A stretch of DNA of 64,000 bases from Rhynchopus sp. YZ270_cl-10 (GCA_964035575.1 OZ037922.1:1-64000); one strand, 5' to 3'; positions 11,335 through 20,480 are shown, counted from the first letter of the stretch. The notes: generated by a model not told the origin, from the sequence alone. Made by a program: numbers and translations.

Positions 11335-12790
11335 GATGCTCGGATCTGAGCGTACGACCCCGCAACTGACTCAGATGTGCTCAAATACCCCATATACCCA
11401 AGAAAATTGCATTTTCGAGTGAAAAGAAGGTTCGTACAGAGGTCATATGCCTGTGTACAGGTATATTTGCCTGTAACCCCTATGTTTGAGCACCGGCTAA
11501 GTTGTAGAGAGGGCCTGATACTCGGAATTGACCGTGCGACCCCGCAATTGACTCAGATTGGCCCAAAAACCCTATATACCCAAGATTTCTTCATTTTCGT
11601 GCAAATTTGAGGTATTTAGATATGGTTGTTTGCATGTTACACCAAAATACAGGTGTTTGTTGCACCTGTAAAATTTGAGACATTGTGTGATGCTCTAATC
11701 TGATCGTACGACCCCGCAATTGACTCAAAAATGCCCAAAAACCCCACATTCCCAAGATTTTTGCATTTTCGAGCATATATGAGCCATTTAGATATGATTA
11801 TTAGCCATTTTACCCAATATACAGGTGTTTGTTGCATAGCTAAAATTCTAGACATTGTCTGATGCTCGGATCTGACCGTACGACCCCGCAATTGACTCAG
11901 ATGTGCCCAAAAACCCTATATACCCAAGATTTCTTCATTTTCATGCGTATTTGAGACATTCAGATATGGTTATATGCATTTTACACCAAAATACATGTGA
12001 TTGTTGCTTTTTTGAAATTCTAGACATTGTGTGATACTCGGATCTGATCGTGCGACCCCGCAATGAACTCAAATGTGCCCAAAAACCCCATATTCCCAAG
12101 ATTATTGCATTTTAGAGCATTTTTAAGCTACTTACATGTGGTTATTAGCCATTTTACCCAAAATAGACATGTTTATTGCATAGTTGAAATTCTAGGTATT
12201 GTGTGATGCTCGGATCTGATCGTGCGACCCCGCAATTGACTCAGATGTGCCCAAAAAACCCATATTCCCAAGATTTTTGCATTTTCGTGCAAATTTAAGG
12301 TATTCAGATATGGTTATATGCATGTTACACCAAAATACAGGTGTTTGTTGCACCTGTAAAATTCTAGACATTATGTGATGCTCAGATCTGATCGTACGAC
12401 CCCGCAATGAACTCAGATGTGCCCAAAAACCCCATATTCCCAAGATTTTTGCGTTTTAGAGCACATTCTAATTGCTTAGATAGGGTATAAAGGCATTTTG
12501 CCCATATTTTTGCGACATTTTACCGATTAGGATACTTCTGATGCTCCAATCAAATCGTCCGACCCCGCAATGGATTCAGAATGGCCCAAAAACCCTATAT
12601 TCCCAAGATTTTTGCACTTTTAAGGGTTTCTGACATCCTTAGATAGGATAAAGAGGCATTTTCAGGTATTTTGATAAACGGACATTTTGTCTATTAGGAT
12701 ATGTGTGATGCTCAGATTGATTCATCTGACCTCATAATGGATTCAGGAGCCCCTAAATATGCCATTTTCCCAAAAATTTCTCACTTTTGA
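11335..12790. repeat. 172-bp satellite, nine units
   Basis: Units begin at GATGCTCGGATCTGA-like words at 11335, 11517, 11689, 11861, 12034, 12205, 12377, 12540 and 12707, so the spacing is 163-182 bp, mostly 171-173. The core is a CGACCCCGCAATTGACTC block and a CCCAAGATTTTTGCATTTT block. Units are 75-90% alike by eye and decay toward the tRNA side. Inverted, more diverged members occur in tRNA spacers (14600-15215, 19180-19795). Confidence 0.85.
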
Positions 12791-12871
12791 CAATTTTGAA
12801 GATTCTCAGAAAGAGTGAGGAGACAAAAAAATGAGAAAAATCTGAAAAAGTCAAAATATATTATCTGTCTC

Positions 12872-12946
12872 AGGTGTTGAACCCGGGACCGAAAGAATAT
12901 CGGACCACGGTACAACACACTAGGATTTTCTGACGCAAGTATTTTT
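12872..12946 (-). pseudogene. tRNA-like relic
   Basis: On the minus strand a B-box-like GGGTTCAAC with a CCTAGTGTGTTGTACC 5' part resembles a decayed tRNA, but no 7-bp acceptor or anticodon stem can be built. It lies at the border between satellite and tRNA locus. Confidence 0.35.
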
Positions 12947-13019
12947 TTAGTTTTTTATGGATGCGCACAGCTAAGAACCGGTCTGACAATTTAGATCTAT
13001 TTTTCGGTGTATTTATCCA

Positions 13020-13072
13020 GTTGGTCACCCGCGCCAGTACTATCCAGGCTTGGAGGTGTCTAACTTCTCAGG
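13020..13072 (-). pseudogene. 5S rRNA fragment
   Basis: The minus strand matches the middle of the 5S genes from GAGAAGTTA through CTGGATAGTACTGGCG to GGTGACCA, with several changes. Both ends are missing. It faces the intact 5S gene at 13126, making an inverted pair. Confidence 0.7.
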
Positions 13073-13125
13073 TAAAAACGGACTGGTAATAAGTCTTCCC
13101 AGCTTTTCTATCCAGACCTATTATT

Positions 13126-13244
13126 GGATTCGGCCATACTCTGGTGAATACACCTCATCCCGCCTGATTTGAGAAGTTAAGCACCAGCAGGCCTGGATAG
13201 TACTGGCGTGGGTGACCAGCTGGGAAGTCCGGGTGCTTGAATCC
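13126..13244 (+). rRNA. 5S ribosomal RNA 1
   Basis: A 119-nt gene from GGATTCGGCC to TGCTTGAATCC; the ends pair (GGATTC with GAATCC). The internal promoter segments AGAAGTTAAGCACC and CTGGATAGTACTGGCGTGGG are intact. T5 at 13245-13249 follows. Identical by eye to the copies at 14448, 33972 and 34727. Confidence 0.97.
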
Positions 13245-13292
13245 TTTTTCCTTTTCTTCTGTTGTATTAGGTGTGCACATTTGAGGATGTCC

Positions 13293-13330
13293 AGACCCTG
13301 ACCCACCTCCAACAAGACGACCCTGTCTTG
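13293..13330 (+). promoter_or_regulatory. Conserved box 3' of 5S
   Basis: CAGACCCTGACCCACCTCC, then a CAAGACG/TGTCTTG hairpin, about 50 bp downstream of the 5S gene. It is the same block found 3' of SL genes, in the same orientation relative to the gene. Confidence 0.5.
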
Positions 13331-13354
13331 TATTCCGATGTTTGCTGCATGTTT

Positions 13355-13684
13355 GGGTGCTAAGTTAGTGTGCTACTTCGAAACCAAACAACTCGTTCAG
13401 CAACAACAAAAACTTGAAAAAGACATTTTTTCCAAGGAAAATTCTTTTACAATTTTGTGTGAAGACCGGTCATGTTGCGGGCCCGATGTGGCCTGCGACG
13501 GACTACTCTCATATGATAGTAAATCCCGTACAATCTGTACAGAATATTACCATGACGATATTATTCTTACATTCGTGTAAACTAATCTTCCGATTGCGTT
13601 CTATTTCACACTTCAAATATTAGAACTGGATGTGGGATTGCCAGTTTACTGGTGGTCCCGATCCAGCACACAACGCAAGCACCC
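13355..13684 (+). ncRNA. Unidentified structured RNA, diverged paralogue
   Basis: About 330 nt between GGGTGCT and AGCACCC, followed by AATT and a T run. It aligns end to end with the minus-strand copy at 4110-4431: the 5' 60 nt are nearly identical and the middle has diverged. The closing helix (7 bp, 6x6 loop, 7 bp) is kept, and two inner hairpins show pair-preserving changes. It stands between a 5S gene and the first tRNA gene, consistent with a Pol III transcript. Confidence 0.6.
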
Positions 13685-13791
13685 AATTTTTTTTGTCCCT
13701 GCCCGTCCACAGGCCATGTGTGCACCAGTGACCGCAAACCCACAAACCCCAAGTTAGGTTGGAAATTCTTGGGGAGCTCTGAAAAAAACCT

Positions 13792-13863
13792 AGGCCGCTG
13801 TGGGGATTGAACCCACGACCCCATCATTACGGATGATGTGCTCTACCACTGAGCTAAACAGCC
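13792..13863 (-). tRNA. tRNA-Thr(CGT)
   Basis: Cloverleaf closes with GGCTGTT/AGCGGCC. Anticodon arm CATCA-TCCGTAA-TGATG reads CGT (codon ACG). Position 33 is C, not U. A T7 run follows the 3' end. Confidence 0.93.
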
Positions 13864-13937
13864 ACATTTTAGGGAGCAAGGTGTGAAAGCTCTGAGAACC
13901 AATTTACACAGGAGGAAACAAATCAGAAAAAAAACTG

Positions 13938-14009
13938 TGGACCCTGAGAGGTTCGAACTCTCGGCCTCCCGTATGCGGAACGGGCGCTCTTCCACTGAGC
14001 TAAGAGCCC
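13938..14009 (-). tRNA. tRNA-Ala(CGC)
   Basis: Acceptor GGGCTCT/AGGGTCC has the G3:U70 pair that marks alanine tRNAs, and A73. Anticodon arm CCCGT-TCCGCAT-ACGGG reads CGC with C33. A T8 run follows. Confidence 0.94.
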
Positions 14010-14087
14010 CACAATTATGATGCTTCTTTAAAACAACAAGCTTTGGGCCGAAATAGGCTTTTAAGTGATCACACAACGAAGAAAAAG

Positions 14088-14169
14088 TGACGAGGGTGAG
14101 GTTTGAACTCACGCCCCCGAAGAGACTACGACCTGAACGTAGCGCCTTAGACCACTCGGCCACCTCGCC
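14088..14169 (-). tRNA. tRNA-Leu(CAG)
   Basis: Type II tRNA with a long variable arm (CTCTTCGGGGG). Acceptor GGCGAGG/CCTCGTC. Anticodon arm CTACG-TTCAGGT-CGTAG reads CAG, A73. Confidence 0.95.
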
Positions 14170-14290
14170 TTACTAGGCTCCTTCGTTAAAAATTTTTTCA
14201 CCATCGCGGAGGTATGAAGGAAATTTTTGATGCGTGCTCTGTACATTTCAAAAGACCCCCTTCAAAGAAAAGAAGATGGAGAGAAAGCAT

Positions 14291-14363
14291 GGCGCTATAG
14301 CTCAGTGGTTAGAGCGCTCGCCCAGTAAGCGAGAGGTCGAGGGTTCGATCCCCTCTAGTGCCT
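14291..14363 (+). tRNA. tRNA-Thr(AGT)
   Basis: Acceptor GGCGCTA/TAGTGCC. Anticodon arm CTCGC-CCAGTAA-GCGAG reads AGT, with C at both 32 and 33. In Trypanosoma brucei the same tRNA is C-to-U edited at position 32 and A-to-I edited at 34. T5 follows. Confidence 0.95.
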
Positions 14364-14447
14364 TGTTTTTTGTTCACTGTCCTATTTCTGGTTCGTTGTT
14401 AGGTCACAAACAACCTGTTCACATGTTGTCCATCATGACTCAGTATT

Positions 14448-14566
14448 GGATTCGGCCATACTCTGGTGAATACACCTCATCCCGCCTGATTTGAGAAGTT
14501 AAGCACCAGCAGGCCTGGATAGTACTGGCGTGGGTGACCAGCTGGGAAGTCCGGGTGCTTGAATCC
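14448..14566 (+). rRNA. 5S ribosomal RNA 2
   Basis: 119 nt from GGATTCGG to TGAATCC, as at 13126, with T4 and more T-rich sequence after it. It lies just downstream of tRNA-Thr(AGT), so 5S and tRNA genes are truly intermingled. Confidence 0.97.
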
Positions 14567-14599
14567 TTTTTACTTTTTTTTACTGAAGCAGAAAGTTGT

Positions 14600-15215
14600 T
14601 CTGGATTGCTCACACAGGATCAAAAACGCGAAAACGTTGGGAATATGTGTTATTTGGGTGCTCCCGAACCCATTATGAGGTCGGACGATTTGATTGGAGC
14701 ATCAGAAGTGCCCTAATTGAGGTGGCCAAAATGACCGTTTTTACCTGCTATTCCGCAACAGCCCAACTGGTCAAAAATGCGAAAACGTTGGGAAAACGGG
14801 TTATTTGGATGCTCCTGAAGCCATCATGAGGTCGGAACCGCAAATTGGAGCATCACACATGTCCTAATCACTTACTCCCAGTGAAACACGGTACACATGG
14901 AATTTTCCGATTTTCCACCGGATACTCCGCAATAGCAAGATCGTCCAAAATGTGAAAACGTTGGGATAATGGGTCATTCGGATGCTCCTGAATTCATTAT
15001 GAGGTTGTAACCGCAAATTAGAGCATCAGAAGTGCCCTAATCGAGTTCGCGAAAATGACCCAGCAAAATGTCATTTTCACCTCTATTCTGCAATAGCCAG
15101 ATCGTCAAAAATGGGAAACTAACGGGAAAATGGGATGTTTGGATGCTCCTGAATCCATTATGAAGTCGTAACCGCAAATTGGAGCATCACACATCCCTAA
15201 TCAGCCCTAATCACT
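14600..15215. repeat. Inverted, diverged 172-bp satellite units
   Basis: Four units marked by CATTATGAGGTCG-like words at about 14671, 14822, 14995 and 15156. Each follows a TTTGGGTGCTCC block and precedes a GGAGCATC block, which is the reverse complement of the satellite at 11335-12790. Confidence 0.7.
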
Positions 15216-15296
15216 TACTCCCAGTGAAAATTTATTTGGGCTATTTGAGATGTATGGAATGTACAGGGTTCCCCCTACACAGCAAAAAGACAATAA

Positions 15297-15378
15297 CGCG
15301 GACGGCAGGATTTGAACCTGCGCGGGCAGAGCCCAATGCATTTCGAGTGCACCTCCGTAACCACTTGGATACGTCCGC
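15297..15378 (-). tRNA. tRNA-Ser(CGA)
   Basis: Type II with an 82-nt body. Acceptor GCGGACG/CGTCCGC, G73 as usual for serine. Anticodon arm GTGCA-CTCGAAA-TGCAT reads CGA. Variable arm GGGCTCTGCCCG. Confidence 0.95.
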
Positions 15379-15458
15379 TACTGTTCCTTTGCAACTTCTG
15401 GAGGAGTCATGAAACGAGCAGGAGGAATGAACATGATTCACTGAACAAAAAAAGGCTT

Positions 15459-15531
15459 TGCTCCCGGCGGGGTTTGAACCCGCGATCCCAGGCTCATAAG
15501 ACCTGTGCCTTAACCACTAGGCCACGAGAGC
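15459..15531 (-). tRNA. tRNA-Ile(TAT)
   Basis: Acceptor GCTCTCG/CGGGAGC with A73. Anticodon arm CAGGT-CTTATGA-GCCTG puts TAT at 34-36 (codon ATA). Base 37 is G, unusual for an isoleucine tRNA, so the assignment is less firm than for its neighbours. Confidence 0.85.
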
Positions 15532-15557
15532 GTCGAGCCCTTTTATCCCTTGATAAG

Positions 15558-15628
15558 GCGACCGTGGTCTAGTGGCATGATGGACCCCTCCCAAGGGTTC
15601 GACCCGGGTTCGATTCCCGGCGGTCGCA
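15558..15628 (+). tRNA. tRNA-Gly(CCC)
   Basis: 71 nt. Acceptor GCGACCG/CGGTCGC, A73. Anticodon arm GACCC-CTCCCAA-GGGTT (G-T and A-T at its base) reads CCC with a normal T33. Confidence 0.93.
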
Positions 15629-15678
15629 TAGCCTTTTTTAAGCTGGGCATGTAGAAAACATCGTTGGAAGTAATTAGA

Positions 15679-15751
15679 AGCAGAGTGGCGCAGTGGTCAG
15701 CGCGGTGGGCTCATAACCCACAGGTCATAGGATCGAAACCTATCTCTGCTA
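15679..15751 (+). tRNA. Initiator tRNA-Met(CAT)
   Basis: Initiator hallmarks: A1:T72 pair (AGCAGAG/CTCTGCT), three G:C pairs next to the anticodon loop (GTGGG-CTCATAA-CCCAC), and GATCGAAAC in place of the TTCGA of elongator T loops. Confidence 0.96.
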
Positions 15752-15852
15752 GAAAACCTTTTTCAGTGAACCCATTTTTTTGACTTGAAAAAAATTTTTT
15801 GAACACCAAAAAAAAGTTGGTCAGACCCTTGCCAACATCTCACTAAGTTTGG

Positions 15853-15925
15853 GCAGCTATCGTCTAGTGGTTAGGACGTCCGCCTTACACGCGGAAGATC
15901 GCTGGTTCAATCCCAGCTAGTTGTA
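15853..15925 (+). tRNA. tRNA-Val(TAC)
   Basis: Acceptor GCAGCTA/TAGTTGT with two G:U pairs. Anticodon arm TCCGC-CTTACAC-GCGGA reads TAC. Closely resembles the Val(CAC) gene at 31020. Confidence 0.95.
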
Positions 15926-16017
15926 CTTTTCATTTTTGAATTTCCTTCACAATTTTTTACAGGTGTTGTTGACCATGAAGGGACACTTCCTTAAAACGAG
16001 AAAAGAATATGAAACAA

Positions 16018-16090
16018 GCCCCATTGGCGCAATGGATAGCGCGTTGGACTTCTAATCCAAAGGTTGTGGGTTCGAGTCCCACATGGGGTA
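16018..16090 (+). tRNA. tRNA-Arg(TCT)
   Basis: Acceptor GCCCCAT/ATGGGGT. Anticodon arm TTGGA-CTTCTAA-TCCAA reads TCT. A T-rich tail (TTCTTTTC) follows. Confidence 0.96.
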
Positions 16091-16506
16091 ATTCTTTTCT
16101 TTGTTTTTTATTTTTCAGATCCGGTGCGATTGAAGACTTTCTCTGGACGCATTCTTTTTAAAAACAGGCTTCATTGTATCCTCGGTAGTATAGAGGTCAG
16201 TATTTGGTGACCATGACTTACATGTTTTGGGATCCACTTACATGTTTTGGGAAAAACATGACTTACATGTTTATGGTGGGAAACTTACATGTTTATGGAT
16301 TTTCAGGTTGACCCACTTACAGGCCAAAAAATTTTTTCTACACAAAAAAAATTTTTCTTCAGAAAAAGCTCGTTCGAAAAAAAAATTTTTTTTTTTGCCT
16401 GTGAAAAATTTCTTATGAAGACCTCTGGCAAAATTTTTGTGTCTGTGTGCAAAGTGTTTTACCCTTAGTCCGTGGGGAAGGATACTGATGGTGTTCACCC
16501 ACATAA

Positions 16507-17205
16507 CATAGCACACGAGCCAGCTAAGTAACTGTCCCCCGAGAACCCTATCAGCCACACGAACCAGATAACGCAACCTAGAACCAGCAGGTTCCCGCGC
16601 ACCCGCACCCACCAGCCAGCTTATTAACCCACGAACCAGATAACGTTGCCCGAACCCCGCGCACCCGCACCACCACACCAGCCGGATAACGCAACCTAGA
16701 ACCAGCAGGTTCCCGCGCACCCGCACCCACCAGCCAGCTTATTAACCACACCAGCCAGATAACGTTGCCCGAACCCCGCGCACCCGCACAACCACACGAA
16801 CCAGCTAGGGACCGCAAACCCGCGCACCCGTCAACCCGCACACCCGCACAACCACACCAGCCAGATAACGCAACCTAGAACCAGCAGGTTCCCGCGCACC
16901 CGCACCCACCAGCCAGCTTATTAACCCACGAACCAGATAACGTTGCCCGAACCCCGCGCACCCGCACTACCACACCAGCCAGATAACGCAACCTCGAACC
17001 CGCAAACCCGCGCACCCGCAAACCCGCAAACCCGCACAACCACCAGTCAGATAACGTAACCTAGAACCAGATAACGTTGCCCGAACCCCGCACACCCGCA
17101 CAACCACACCAGCCAGATAACGCAACCTCGAACCCGCAAACCTGCGCACCCGCAAACCCGCAAACCCGCACAACCACCAGTCAGATAACGTAACCTAGAA
17201 CCCGC
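16507..17205. repeat. GC-rich minisatellite of element E1
   Basis: Irregular units made of AACCAGCAGGTTCCCGCGCA, CCCGCACCCACCAGCCAGC, TTATTAACCCACGAACCAG and ATAACGTTGCCCGAACCCC-like words. Some units carry CCCGCAAA octamers. The same units appear in E2 (26340-26930), the second E1 copy (27665-28235) and E3 (31725-32060). They can be read as long open frames rich in AGGCAGLR but are not coding. Confidence 0.85.
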
Positions 17206-17248
17206 ATTTGGTCAGGACCTCTTCAGAAAAACTGTGTGAGAAGTATGA

Positions 17249-17318
17249 GACAGTGTAGCCGAGTGGTTACCACGCAGGTAAAATTTTTCTTATGGTAGCG
17301 GGTTCAACCCCCGAGACA
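17249..17318 (+). other. tRNA-like Pol III module inside E1
   Basis: GACAGTGTAGCCGAGTGGTTACC gives an A box and GGGTTCAACCCCCG a B box. GACAGTG does not pair well with the 3' end and no anticodon stem forms. It looks like a tRNA-derived SINE head that now belongs to the element; it recurs inverted at 27554-27622. Confidence 0.6.
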
Positions 17319-17767
17319 AGTCAGTTTTTGGCTAAGTGGCAGAAATATGTTCCCGACCCGGGTATTGAATGTCGACCTGACCTCAAAAAAAAACTGACTT
17401 ACATGTTTATGAAAAACATGACTTACATGGTTATGAACCGGCAAAAATCTCAACATGACTTACATGGTTATGAAAAACATGACTTACATGTTTATTTGTA
17501 CACAAAAATCCCCGGCTTAATAAACATGTAAGTCATGTTTTTCATAAACATGTAAGTCAGTTTTTTCCATAAACATGTAAGTTTTCCCATAACCATGTAA
17601 GTCAGTATGGCCCAGTATTTCCGCCTGTCACGCGGAAGACCCGGGTTCAATTCCCGGCCGGGGAATTCTTTTTATGTGTTGTGTTTTCTTCTGTTTTTCC
17701 TTTTGCTCCGTTTTGGTTGTCCTTTCTCATCGTTCTCATTTCATTTCTAATATAAATCTGTTGGCAA

Positions 17768-17849
17768 GGCAGGATGGCCGAGAGGTCTAAGGCGGAGGAC
17801 TCAAGTTCCTTTCTCTTCGGAGGCGTGGGTTCAAACCCCACTCCTGTCA
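17768..17849 (+). tRNA. tRNA-Leu(CAA)
   Basis: Type II. Acceptor GGCAGGA/TCCTGTC. Anticodon arm GAGGA-CTCAAGT-TCCTT reads CAA. Variable arm TTCTCTTCGGAGG. T6 follows. Confidence 0.95.
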
Positions 17850-17956
17850 CACTTTTTTCCTTCTGTTGTCCAGAATCAATTTTTCAAGGGATCAGTTTTT
17901 TTCACAATTTATTTTTCTGACAAAAAATCTGTGACACAAAAACTTGAAAAAAAGAG

Positions 17957-18028
17957 GGGCTCAGCAGGGAATCGAACCCTGGACCTCTCGCACCCAAAGC
18001 GAGAATCATGCCACTAGACCACTAAGCC
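17957..18028 (-). tRNA. tRNA-Pro(TGG)
   Basis: Acceptor GGCTTAG/CTGAGCC, C73. Anticodon arm CTCGC-TTTGGGT-GCGAG reads TGG. It differs from the Pro(CGG) gene at 30692 almost only in the first anticodon base. Confidence 0.95.
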
Positions 18029-18149
18029 TTCGTTTTGTACCCATATTCCCATTTTCTTCTGTCCAAATTTTTTTTTATTTTGACACAGTTTTCGGTTTTG
18101 GGCGGTGAATGCACACACCATCTCGTTTCTATGAACCATATAAATGTCA

Positions 18150-18223
18150 GCACCTATGGTCTAGTTGGTTATGACGCCTCGTTAACACCGAGGAGGTCTC
18201 CGGTTCAAACCCGGATAGGTGTA
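18150..18223 (+). tRNA. tRNA-Val(AAC)
   Basis: Acceptor GCACCTA/TAGGTGT. Anticodon arm CCTCG-TTAACAC-CGAGG reads AAC, read as I34 after deamination in other eukaryotes. Confidence 0.95.
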
Positions 18224-18382
18224 CACTTCTTTTTGTGCGTTTGTTTTTTGGCCTTGTATTGCCCATTTTTTTTGGGGGTGAGAGCACATCCGCAAACACG
18301 TGTCATAATGCTAACGTTTGCGGTTGTGCTACTCTGCCAATTTTTTTGGATTTGGTGAAAAATGGTACCAAAATCAAATCCC

Positions 18383-18840
18383 GGAGCAATCAGTTTTTGT
18401 TGCCGGAAGCACATGTGGAAATGGGTGGGAATTCCTTAACATTTCCACATGTGCTTCCTTTTCCACATGTGCTTCCTTTTCAGTCCTTTCCATCTCGAAC
18501 GAACTTTGATCAGCGGAAACATGAAACAGACTGACTTACATGTTACATAGCATCTCAGCTCAACTTGATTGCAGGCCAAAAAATAATTTTCGGCCAAAAT
18601 TTTTTTTTAAGTTTTTGTTGCCAGAAGCCATATGCTGAAACTTGCACAGCACACAGTGAGCTGTGCGCCCACAACGGAGGGCCTGTTCTGTGCGCCCACA
18701 ATGGGGGGGTGTTCTGTGCGCCCATATCGGGGTCTGAGCTGTGCGCCCGACATACCAAAAAATTTTCGTCCAAAAAATTGGGATGTAGTAGCACAGCGCA
18801 CTTTTCCAATGTAGTAGCACAGCGCACCTTGAAAATTGTT
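18383..18840. repeat. Palindromic word clusters, element relics
   Basis: 18395-18477 holds GAAGCACATGTGGAAA in both orientations. 18640-18840 holds repeated GAGCTGTGCGCCCACAA words and two TGTAGTAGCACAGCGCAC words. In between are an E1-type TGACTTACATG and the AT-rich GGCCAAAAAATAATTTTC block. The build is the same as in the tRNA-targeting elements but with other words; no target duplication could be found. Confidence 0.55.
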
Positions 18841-18867
18841 ATTAGAGTTGAGGGGAAAAAAGAGAAG

Positions 18868-18884
18868 TGCCTCCACCTGGGATT

Positions 18885-18933
<49 letters not shown>

Positions 18934-18940
18934 AAGAGGC
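18868..18940 (-). tRNA. tRNA-Phe(GAA)
   Basis: Acceptor GCCTCTT/TGGAGGC, A73. Anticodon arm TCAGA-CTGAAGA-TCTGA reads GAA. Confidence 0.95.
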
Positions 18941-19020
18941 CTTGTTTTAGGGTATGCATATTTTTTACACGGCCAACATTTTTTGACAACAGGTCAAAGT
19001 CAAAGTAGTAGAAAAAGTAT

Positions 19021-19093
19021 TGGTCGTGACAGGGCTCGAACCTGGGACCGTTGGCTTATTAGACCAATGCTCTACCGACTGAGCTACACGACC
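19021..19093 (-). tRNA. tRNA-Ile(AAT)
   Basis: Acceptor GGTCGTG/CACGACC, A73. Anticodon arm TTGGT-CTAATAA-GCCAA reads AAT. Confidence 0.95.
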
Positions 19094-19179
19094 GACAATA
19101 ATGACGAAAGGAATCGCCAAGCTGGGGTACACACTATTTTTTTCTATTGTGCACAAAACTGTATTTGCATGACCTCATC

Positions 19180-19795
19180 TTACTGATACTCTGCAACAGC
19201 AAAGTGGTCAAAAATGCGAAAACATTGGGAAAATGGGTTATTTGGGTGCTCCTGAATGCATTATGAGGTTAAACGATGTGATTAGAGCATCAGAAGTATC
19301 CTGATCGAGTTGGCGAAAATGACCCAGTAAACTGCCTATTGTACTGCCATTCCGCAATAGCAAAAATAGTCTAAAATGTGAAAACGTTGGGAAAATGGGT
19401 TATTTGGGTGCTCTTGAATCCATTATGAGGTCAGAACCGCAAATTGGAGCACCAGAAGTGTCCCCTGATCGAGTTGGCGAAAATGACCCAGTAAAATGAC
19501 TTTTGTGCCACCATTCCACGAATGGCAAAATGTTCAAAAATGTGAAAATATTTGGAAAACGGGTTATTCGGCTGCTCATGAAGCCATTATGAGGTCAGAA
19601 TCGCCAATTGGAGCATCAGAAGTGTCCTGATAGAGTTGGTTAAAATGACCCAGTAAAATGCCTATTGTACCACTATTGCGTAATAGCAAAATGCTCAAAA
19701 ATGTGAAAACGTTGGGAAAATGGGTCATTTGGATGTTCCTGAACACATTATGACATCAGACTCGCCAATTGGACCATCACACACATCCTCATCGC
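19180..19795. repeat. Inverted, diverged 172-bp satellite units (second block)
   Basis: Four units marked by GTGCTCCTGAATGCATTATGAG-like blocks at about 19257, 19421, 19590 and 19745, each followed by GGAGCATCAGAAGTGTCC-like words. Same family and orientation as 14600-15215. Confidence 0.7.
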
Positions 19796-19879
19796 AGGCA
19801 CTGCACAATGGTGCCAGTTCATATTTTTGTGTGTTAACTGGCCCAACCAAAAAATAATCAACAAAATAAGGCAAAAAAA

Positions 19880-19951
19880 TGGACATTGAGGGGTTCGAAC
19901 CCTCGGCCTCCCGTATGCAGAACGGGCGCTCTACCACTGAGCTAAACGCCC
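19880..19951 (-). tRNA. tRNA-Ala(TGC)
   Basis: Acceptor GGGCGTT/AATGTCC with G3:U70 and A73. Anticodon arm CCCGT-TCTGCAT-ACGGG reads TGC with C33. Confidence 0.95.
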
Positions 19952-20063
19952 CTGATAAATGTCCCTCAAGGAGACGTACTTGGGGCACTTTCTGTTCGTC
20001 TTTTTGTCAGTTTTTTTCAAGAACGCAACAAGCCTTGAAATCACTCTTTCCTTTAAAACGAAT

Positions 20064-20135
20064 GCCCGCCTAGCTCAGCGGTAGAGCGTTGGACTTTTAA
20101 TCCAATGGTCGTGGGTTCGATCCCCACGGCGGGTG
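20064..20135 (+). tRNA. tRNA-Lys(TTT)
   Basis: Acceptor GCCCGCC/GGCGGGT, G73. Anticodon arm TTGGA-CTTTTAA-TCCAA reads TTT; here T33 is normal, unlike Lys(CTT). Confidence 0.96.
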
Positions 20136-20212
20136 CCTACTTTTTTGGATCAATTGGATTCTCTTTTTTGCGCTCATTTTCAGGATCTGGGGCGTTGTAC
20201 TTCCTCAACTAT

Positions 20213-20294
20213 GCTGACGTATCCAAGTGGTTACGGAGGTGGACTTGAAATCCACTGGGCTCTGCCCGCGCAGGTTCGAACCCTGCCGTCAGCG
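20213..20294 (+). tRNA. tRNA-Ser(TGA)
   Basis: Type II. Acceptor GCTGACG/CGTCAGC, G73. Anticodon arm GTGGA-CTTGAAA-TCCAC reads TGA. Confidence 0.95.
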
Positions 20295-20408
20295 TTCTTT
20301 ACCTTTTCGTTTGATTTCTGTGATCTATGTTTTGTCATCAAATGCAGAGATTGAAGATGTGTGTGACAAAGCTCCAAAAAATATTGAAAACACTTGGAAA
20401 AAGAAAAG

Positions 20409-20480
20409 TTCTCCCACGCGGGTTTGAACCGCGGCTACTGGATTCAAAGTCCAGGGTGCTAACCACTACACCATAGGAGA
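20409..20480 (-). tRNA. tRNA-Gln(TTG)
   Basis: Acceptor TCTCCTA/TGGGAGA. Anticodon arm CTGGA-CTTTGAA-TCCAG reads TTG. Confidence 0.95.

Larger units (their letters stand above)
2240..11830 (+). repeat. Segmental duplication, copy 1 (snRNA/SL locus)
   Basis: This stretch recurs in direct orientation at 34895-47532. 2240-5528 matches 34895-38177 with only a few changes: a 9-bp deletion, a shorter T run and rare substitutions. 6490-6853 matches 41753-42118. 6854-11830 matches 42557-47532. Copy 1 alone carries 5529-6489 (U6 and two SL genes). Copy 2 alone carries 38178-41752 and one further SL unit. Near identity over non-coding AT-rich DNA points to recent duplication or ongoing conversion. Confidence 0.95.
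16206..17612. mobile_element. tRNA-targeting TIR element, family E1
   Basis: 1407 bp flanked by CAGTATTT on both sides. Its termini are imperfect inverted repeats: GGTGACCATGACTTACATG at the left and, reading inward from the right, GGCCATACTGACTTACATG. The word TGACTTACATG with GTTTATG or GGTTATG recurs many times, in both orientations, in both subterminal regions. Inside are an AT-rich block (GGCCAAAAAATTTTTTC), a GC-rich minisatellite and a tRNA-like module with A and B boxes. No transposase frame is visible, so it must be non-autonomous. The 8-bp target fits several superfamilies (hAT, P, Merlin); termini do not match the hAT CAGGG consensus. Confidence 0.85.
16179..17665 (+). pseudogene. 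tRNA-Asp(GTC) split by a transposon
   Basis: The 5' half (16179-16205, TCCTCGGTAGTATAGAGG to CAGTATTT) and the 3' half (17613-17665, CAGTATTT to CCGGCCGGGGAA) join into a normal tRNA-Asp with anticodon arm TCCGC-CTGTCAC-GCGGA. The shared CAGTATTT is the 8-bp target duplication of the element between them. The break falls between D arm and anticodon stem. Removal of the element and one repeat would leave an intact gene, but as it stands it cannot give a tRNA unless 1.4 kb is removed from the transcript. Confidence 0.95.

Noticed and set aside
13355-13684. 7SL, RNase MRP or U3 identity for the structured RNA
   Set aside because: No SRP helix 8 motif, no GAAAGUCC/ACAGNRA pair and no U3 box A could be placed.
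16271-17173. AGGCAGLR-rich frames (also 26384-26999, 27709-28158)
   Set aside because: GC-rich minisatellite of the transposons read in frame.
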